Part shown: positions 20,766 to 25,448 of the stretch, piece by piece
Layout: every line of letters begins with the position of its first letter
How positions within the stretch are numbered: the first letter of the stretch is position 1
The notes under the pieces: generated by a model
Databases searched by the model: none
What the model saw: the letters and a program-made list of their open reading frames with translations, nothing else
What the model was told of the DNA's origin: nothing
Translations under genes and position numbers: made by a program
Origin: an uncultured bacterium
GTDB taxonomy: Bacteria > Bacillota > Clostridia > Oscillospirales > Acutalibacteraceae
Length of the DNA: 25,448 nt
Direction: 5' to 3'
NCBI GenBank assembly: GCA_905215855.1
Contig: CAJMRT010000028.1
Span: 1 to 25,448 of the forward strand

Positions 20766-23700
20766 ATGAAAACATTAGGAGAAGTCTTTGCCTCCCAGTT
20801 CGGCATAAATCTGCCGCAACAAACATCACAGGGAGAATTGACACAACTTAATATAAACAAACAATCCCGTTTGATAATTTTGTCGGTTAATTTTGCTGGG
20901 TTAATCGACCGTAATTTGCTCTTTGAAACTGAAAAGAGTATTACAAAAGTTCTTGCTTACCATACTGTAATCAAGCCGCATTTCCCTACAGAATTATTTT
21001 CAGCCGATTATTTTTCTCAGCTTTACATAGCTGTCAGAAGAGATATTCCAAGTATTAACGGAACTCTCAACAACGCCGAGGTTAAGTTTGAAAATAACAT
21101 TCTCACAATCAATCTTCTCAATGGAGGCAAATCACTCCTTGACAGCAAAGGTTTTGACAAGGCACTTGTAAAGCTCATTTCCGAAGAATTCAATCTTCAT
21201 ATTTCCGTAAATTATAAAGGAACATTTGAGATTGAAGAAAACAGTGAAGAGTACAAAGCTGCAATTCAAAATGCTCAGGAAAAAATCAATCGTGAAAATC
21301 TTCAGAAAGCTGCTGAATTCTATCAGGAAGAGGCTGAAACAGCAGAGAAAAGGGAAGAGAAACACGCTGAAAACACTACTACAGAAATTGAAGTTCGTGA
21401 GGGCAAATTTGCCACTCCTCAGATTATTCAATCCTCAATCCGTCCGTTGTACGGTCGTTCAATTAGAGGTAAGATGATTCCGATTTCGTCAATTTCGGGC
21501 GATTCTGGAAGAATTGTAGTCTGGGGCGATGTGTTTGATATTGAAAAGAAAGTCACCAAAAGCGGCGATAAAAATATTTTTACAATCGACATAACCGACT
21601 ACACAGGTTCAACAACCGCTAAGGTGTTTAATTCAATTAAAGAATCCGCCGTAATCGACAACATCAAAAAAGGCGACACAATCGTTATTCAGGGTGATGT
21701 TGAATACGATAAATATGCAGGTGAGCTTGTTGTCAATGCTCGCTCAATTGGTACTGCCCAAAAAGTAAAGGTTGTTGACAATGCTGAGAAAAAGCGTGTT
21801 GAGCTTCATATGCATACCAATATGTCACAGATGGACGCTGTAACATCAGCTGGCGACCTTGTAAACCGTGCATATCAGTGGGGACACAAAGCAGTTGCAA
21901 TTACAGACCACGGTGTTGCACAGGCATTTCCTGATGCAATGAAAGCCGCAGACAAAATCAATAAAGATGAAGAAAAAATCAAGATCATTTACGGTGTTGA
22001 AGCCTACTTTATGGATGACCTTGTAGAGTCCGTAAAAGGTGATGCCGACACACCTTTCAGCGGCACATTCATCTGTTTTGATATTGAAACAACAGGTCTT
22101 TCAGCCGCCCGTGACAAAATAACAGAAATCGGTGCGGTTAAGGTAGAAAACGGTATAATTACCGATAGATTCTCAACTTTTGCAAATCCTGAAATGCCAA
22201 TTCCTCAAAAAATTACCCAGCTCACAGGCATTACAGACGAAATGGTAAAAGATGCTCCATCCCAGAGCGAAGCTGTAAGTGCATTTCTTGAATTTGCGGG
22301 TGATAATGTGCTTGTTGCGCACAATGCACCGTTTGATACATCATTCATCGCAAAAGCCTGCGAAGATATGGGCAGGGAGTACAACTATACATCAATTGAT
22401 ACAGTTGCAATCTCAAGAGCCATTCTTACCGATATAAAGAACTGCAAACTTGATACTGTTGCAAAATTTTTAAGACTGGGTGAGTTCAATCACCACAGGG
22501 CAACCGATGATGCCGAGATGCTTGCAAAGATATTTATAAGTCTTTGTCAGCGACTTACTGATGATTTCGGAATAATAAAAACCAACGATATTAACACAAA
22601 GATAGCTGGCGGAGATTTCAAAAAACTCCCGACCTATCACCAAATTATTCTTGTAAAGAATAAAACAGGTCTTAAAAATCTTTATAGACTTATTTCATAC
22701 AGTCATCTCAACTATTTCTATAAAAAGCCGAGAATCCCTAAAAGCGAACTTGTAAAGTACAGAGAGGGTCTTATTATCGGCTCTGCATGTTGTGCAGGTC
22801 AGCTTTATATGGCAATTCTTGCCGGCAAACCATGGGGAGAACTCAAGCAGATAGCGTCTTTCTATGATTATCTTGAAATTCAGCCTGCAGGCAACAACAG
22901 CTTTATGATTCGTGACGGCAGATTCAATTCTGTTGACGAACTTCACGAAATCGACCGCACAATCATTAAACTTGCGAAAGAACTCGGTAAACCCGTCTGC
23001 GCAACCTGCGATGTCCATTTTATGGATCCGACTGACTCAGAATTCAGAAAAATTCTTATGGCAGGTCAGGGATTTAAAGACGCAGACCAGCAAGCTCCGC
23101 TTTATCTCAGAACAACTGCCGAAATGCTCAAGGAATTTGAGTGGCTCGGCAAAGATAAAGCATATGAATATGTTGTAGAAAATCCTAACAAAATTGCCGA
23201 TATGTGCGAATATATCAGACCTATTCCAAAGGGAACATTCCCTCCGAACATTGAGGGCGCACAGGAACAACTCATCGACATTACATGGAAAAGAGCAAAA
23301 GAAAAATACGGCGATCCTTTGCCTGAAATCGTAAAAGCAAGACTTGATAAAGAGCTTAATTCAATCACAACCTACGGCTTCTCCGTACTTTATATGACCG
23401 CTCAAAAGCTTGTTGCCGACAGTGAAGCTCACGGCTATCTTGTTGGTTCACGAGGATCTGTAGGTTCATCATTCGTAGCTACAATGTCAGGTATTTCGGA
23501 AGTTAATCCGCTCTGTCCGCACTATGTATGCCCCAATTGCAAACACAGTGAATTTATCACAGATGGCAGTTACGGCTCAGGTTTTGATATGCCGCCTAAA
23601 AACTGTCCCGAATGTGGTACTCTTATGGATCAGGATGGGCACGAAATCCCATTTGAAACATTCCTTGGATTTAAGGGCGATAAAGTACCTGATATTGACC

Positions 23701-25124
23701 TTAACTTCAGTGGTGAATATCAGTCAAAATCTCACCGTTACACAGAGGAACTCTTCGGTAAAAACAATGTGTTCAAAGCGGGAACAATTTCTACTGTTGC
23801 CGAAAAAACAGCTCTTGGCTTTGTAAAGAAGTACGCTCAAGAACGAGGTCTTATAATGCACAAGGCTGAGGAAAAGCGTCTTGCAATCGGCTGCACAGGT
23901 GTAAAGAGAACCACAGGTCAGCATCCGGGCGGTATGGTTGTTGTACCGAGAACTAACGATGTTTACGATTTCTGTCCGGTTCAGCATCCTGCAAACGATG
24001 TAAACTCAGATAATATTACAACCCACTTCGACTTCCATTCTATTCACGATACAATCACCAAGCTTGATGAGCTTGGACACGATGTTCCGACAATCTATCA
24101 TTATCTTGAACTATACACAGGCATCCCTGTAATGAAAGTTTCAATGAGTGACCCCGAAGTTATGTCGCTCTTTACTTCTCCGAAAGCACTCGGTGTTACG
24201 GAAGAGGATATTGACTCGAAAACAGGTACTTTCAGTCTTCCTGAATGCGGCACGGCTTTCGTAAGAGGAATGCTTGTTGAGGCCCAGCCCAAAACCTTTA
24301 CCGACCTTTTGCAGATTGCCGGTCTTTCGCACGGTACCGATGTATGGCTCGGTAACGCTCAGGAGCTTATTCATAACGGTACCTGCACAATTTCGGAAGT
24401 AATCGGTACTCGTGACTCGATTATGACCTATCTTATGCACAAAGGTCTTGAGCCCGGTATGGCATTCAAAATAATGGAGATTGTCCGTAAAGGTAACGCA
24501 ACAAAACTTCTTACGGAAGAACACTTCAAGGCCATGCGTGAACACAATGTTCCGGAATGGTACATTGATTCGTGTATGAAAATCAAGTATATGTTCCCGA
24601 AAGCTCATGCCGCAGCTTATATGATTGCAACGCTCAGACTCGGCTGGTACAAGGTTCATAAGCCCGTTGAGTACTACGCTGCATATTTTACCGTACGAAG
24701 TGAAAATCTTGACGGTGCAATTGCCATGCAGGGACACAAGGCTGTCCGTGACAAGATGAACAACATAAAGCAAAAGCAAAGTGTTCACGAAGCAACCGCC
24801 AAGGATGAAGCAGAGTATCAGACCTTGCAGATTGTCAACGAAATGATGGCAAGAAAAATTGAATTTCTTCCTGTTGATATCTATAAATCCGAGGCAAAAA
24901 TGTTCAAGGTGGAGGACGGTAAAATCAGGCTTCCGTTTTCATCGTTACCGGGTGTAGGCGGTGCCGCTGCAGATTCACTTGCCGAAACAGGCAAGCATAC
25001 AGAGTATCTTTCTATTGAAGATATGCAGATAAAAACAAAGGTTACAAAGGCTGTTATTGAAACGCTGAAAGATGTCGGAGTCCTCAATAATTTGCCGGAA
25101 AGCTCACAGATGTCGTTATTTTAA
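20766..25124 (+). CDS. polC: DNA polymerase III alpha subunit, PolC type
   Basis: The main replicative polymerase of low-GC Gram-positives, with built-in 3'-5' proofreading. 1452 residues, the expected size; AAGGA is six to seven bases before the ATG. Domains in order: N-terminal domain (1-~210); OB-fold (~225-330, with GRIVVWGDVFDIEKK); PHP domain opening with VELHMHTNMSQMDA (~344-357); the DnaQ-like exonuclease inserted in PHP (DIETTGLS at ~437, VAHNAPFDTSF ~517, HHRATDDAEM ~578); the second PHP half; and the polymerase core. In the core a four-Cys zinc site (CPHYVCPNC ... CPEC, ~917-950) precedes the catalytic DIDLNFSG (~976). A helix-hairpin-helix near the C-terminus has PGVGGAAADSL (~1395). 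All landmarks look intact. Confidence 0.98.
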   Translation: MKTLGEVFASQFGINLPQQTSQGELTQLNINKQSRLIILSVNFAGLIDRNLLFETEKSITKVLAYHTVIKPHFPTELFSADYFSQLYIAVRRDIPSINGTLNNAEVKFENNILTINLLNGGKSLLDSKGFDKALVKLISEEFNLHISVNYKGTFEIEENSEEYKAAIQNAQEKINRENLQKAAEFYQEEAETAEKREEKHAENTTTEIEVREGKFATPQIIQSSIRPLYGRSIRGKMIPISSISGDSGRIVVWGDVFDIEKKVTKSGDKNIFTIDITDYTGSTTAKVFNSIKESAVIDNIKKGDTIVIQGDVEYDKYAGELVVNARSIGTAQKVKVVDNAEKKRVELHMHTNMSQMDAVTSAGDLVNRAYQWGHKAVAITDHGVAQAFPDAMKAADKINKDEEKIKIIYGVEAYFMDDLVESVKGDADTPFSGTFICFDIETTGLSAARDKITEIGAVKVENGIITDRFSTFANPEMPIPQKITQLTGITDEMVKDAPSQSEAVSAFLEFAGDNVLVAHNAPFDTSFIAKACEDMGREYNYTSIDTVAISRAILTDIKNCKLDTVAKFLRLGEFNHHRATDDAEMLAKIFISLCQRLTDDFGIIKTNDINTKIAGGDFKKLPTYHQIILVKNKTGLKNLYRLISYSHLNYFYKKPRIPKSELVKYREGLIIGSACCAGQLYMAILAGKPWGELKQIASFYDYLEIQPAGNNSFMIRDGRFNSVDELHEIDRTIIKLAKELGKPVCATCDVHFMDPTDSEFRKILMAGQGFKDADQQAPLYLRTTAEMLKEFEWLGKDKAYEYVVENPNKIADMCEYIRPIPKGTFPPNIEGAQEQLIDITWKRAKEKYGDPLPEIVKARLDKELNSITTYGFSVLYMTAQKLVADSEAHGYLVGSRGSVGSSFVATMSGISEVNPLCPHYVCPNCKHSEFITDGSYGSGFDMPPKNCPECGTLMDQDGHEIPFETFLGFKGDKVPDIDLNFSGEYQSKSHRYTEELFGKNNVFKAGTISTVAEKTALGFVKKYAQERGLIMHKAEEKRLAIGCTGVKRTTGQHPGGMVVVPRTNDVYDFCPVQHPANDVNSDNITTHFDFHSIHDTITKLDELGHDVPTIYHYLELYTGIPVMKVSMSDPEVMSLFTSPKALGVTEEDIDSKTGTFSLPECGTAFVRGMLVEAQPKTFTDLLQIAGLSHGTDVWLGNAQELIHNGTCTISEVIGTRDSIMTYLMHKGLEPGMAFKIMEIVRKGNATKLLTEEHFKAMREHNVPEWYIDSCMKIKYMFPKAHAAAYMIATLRLGWYKVHKPVEYYAAYFTVRSENLDGAIAMQGHKAVRDKMNNIKQKQSVHEATAKDEAEYQTLQIVNEMMARKIEFLPVDIYKSEAKMFKVEDGKIRLPFSSLPGVGGAAADSLAETGKHTEYLSIEDMQIKTKVTKAVIETLKDVGVLNNLPESSQMSLF

Positions 25125-25136
25125 GGAGTTGTCTAA

Positions 25137-25448
25137 ATGAAAAAACTGCTTTCGCTAAAAACTCTGCTGATTTGCATTTCATTTACGGTATTTCTTTTAC
25201 TTGTAAAAGACAATATGAATGTTTTGTGGTCGGCTCTCGGTTGGATAACAGGCATAATCACTCCGTTTGCAATCGGATTTCTTTTTGCCTATATTCTCAA
25301 CTACCCCTACAAATTTTTCTACACAAAAGTTTTCGGTCGGATGGGGCGAAAGCGTAAATTCCTTGCTAACTTTAGAAAACCCCTTGCACTTATCATAACA
25401 TACGCAATTGTTGTGGCAATTTTTGTAATCATCATATCTATTGTAGTT
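25137..25448 (+). CDS. AI-2E family transporter, N-terminal part (3' truncated by the window)
   Basis: ATG at 25137, eight bases after AAGGAG (25123-25128) that overlaps the polC stop; 104 codons are visible to the window edge. Three membrane segments (~8-23, 33-55 and 82-104) are separated by a Lys/Arg-rich loop. ITPFAIGFLFAYILN (41-55) is the N-terminal signature of the AI-2E/PerM/YtvI family. Members are membrane permeases or ion antiporters; despite the name few move autoinducer-2. It is probably the next gene of the pyrH-polC transcript. Confidence 0.82.
   Translation, partial: MKKLLSLKTLLICISFTVFLLLVKDNMNVLWSALGWITGIITPFAIGFLFAYILNYPYKFFYTKVFGRMGRKRKFLANFRKPLALIITYAIVVAIFVIIISIVV

Noticed and set aside
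22070..22570. A DnaQ-like exonuclease inside PolC, considered as an insertion or intein
   Set aside because: This is the normal position of the proofreading domain within the PHP domain of PolC enzymes; no intein splice motifs are present.
24141..24788. A 215-codon minus-strand frame
   Set aside because: Antisense to the polymerase core of polC; no ribosome site or recognisable domain.

Overview
The window looks like a chromosomal segment of a low-GC, Gram-positive gut anaerobe of the Clostridia (Ruminococcaceae-like). The evidence is a C-type DNA polymerase III (PolC), the pyrH-frr-uppS-cdsA-dxr-rseP-ispG-polC gene order, a sporulation-type M50 protease next to a TIGR03960/TIGR03936 pair, and a secreted protein carrying a dockerin plus a starch-binding CBM26-like module. 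Dockerin with CBM26, and a separate cohesin-like membrane protein, recall the starch-degrading 'amylosome' of Ruminococcus bromii and relatives. This lineage call is inference, not proof.

Layout. (1) 1-695: C-terminal end of a secreted dockerin/CBM26 protein. (2) 696-1138: no intact gene, but a long-loop GC hairpin, a 231-bp internally deleted insertion sequence with both ends preserved, and a strong terminator. (3) 1083-5457, minus strand: an atypical SDR gene, two flavoprotein oxidoreductases overlapping by 4 bp, and a small membrane protein with its own promoter and terminator. (4) 5608-7592, plus strand: promoter, VanZ-like protein, MATE transporter, and a terminator whose 3' arm also holds the next gene's Shine-Dalgarno. 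(5) 7591-11749: a short protein in the spoIVFA position, an M50 protease of SpoIVFB type, the TIGR03960 radical SAM protein, its TIGR03936 partner, and an unrecognised 227-aa protein. (6) 11750-12902: a structured intergenic stretch, terminator, a YhcC-type radical SAM gene, and a terminator shared with the convergent cohesin gene. (7) 12880-13659, minus: a membrane-anchored single-cohesin protein. (8) 13694-13868: tRNA-Ser(GGA) with promoter and terminator. (9) 14062-25448, plus: a long compact run pyrH, frr, uppS, cdsA, dxr, rseP, ispG, polC, and the start of an AI-2E family transporter.

How the genes fit together. The last cluster joins UMP phosphorylation, ribosome recycling, both genes of the non-mevalonate isoprenoid pathway found here (dxr, ispG), undecaprenyl diphosphate synthesis (uppS), CDP-diacylglycerol synthesis (cdsA), regulated intramembrane proteolysis (rseP) and replication (polC). 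The start and middle of the window each carry one half of a cohesin-dockerin pairing, but nothing in the sequence proves that these two partners bind each other.

I found no obviously new multi-gene system. The most unusual items are the anchored cohesin protein, the spoIVFA-position protein lacking any LytM domain, a roughly 95-residue helical insertion in the RseP PDZ region, the terminator/SD/TTG-start overlap at 7555-7593, the MITE-like deleted IS, and a structured intergenic stretch at 11819-11945.
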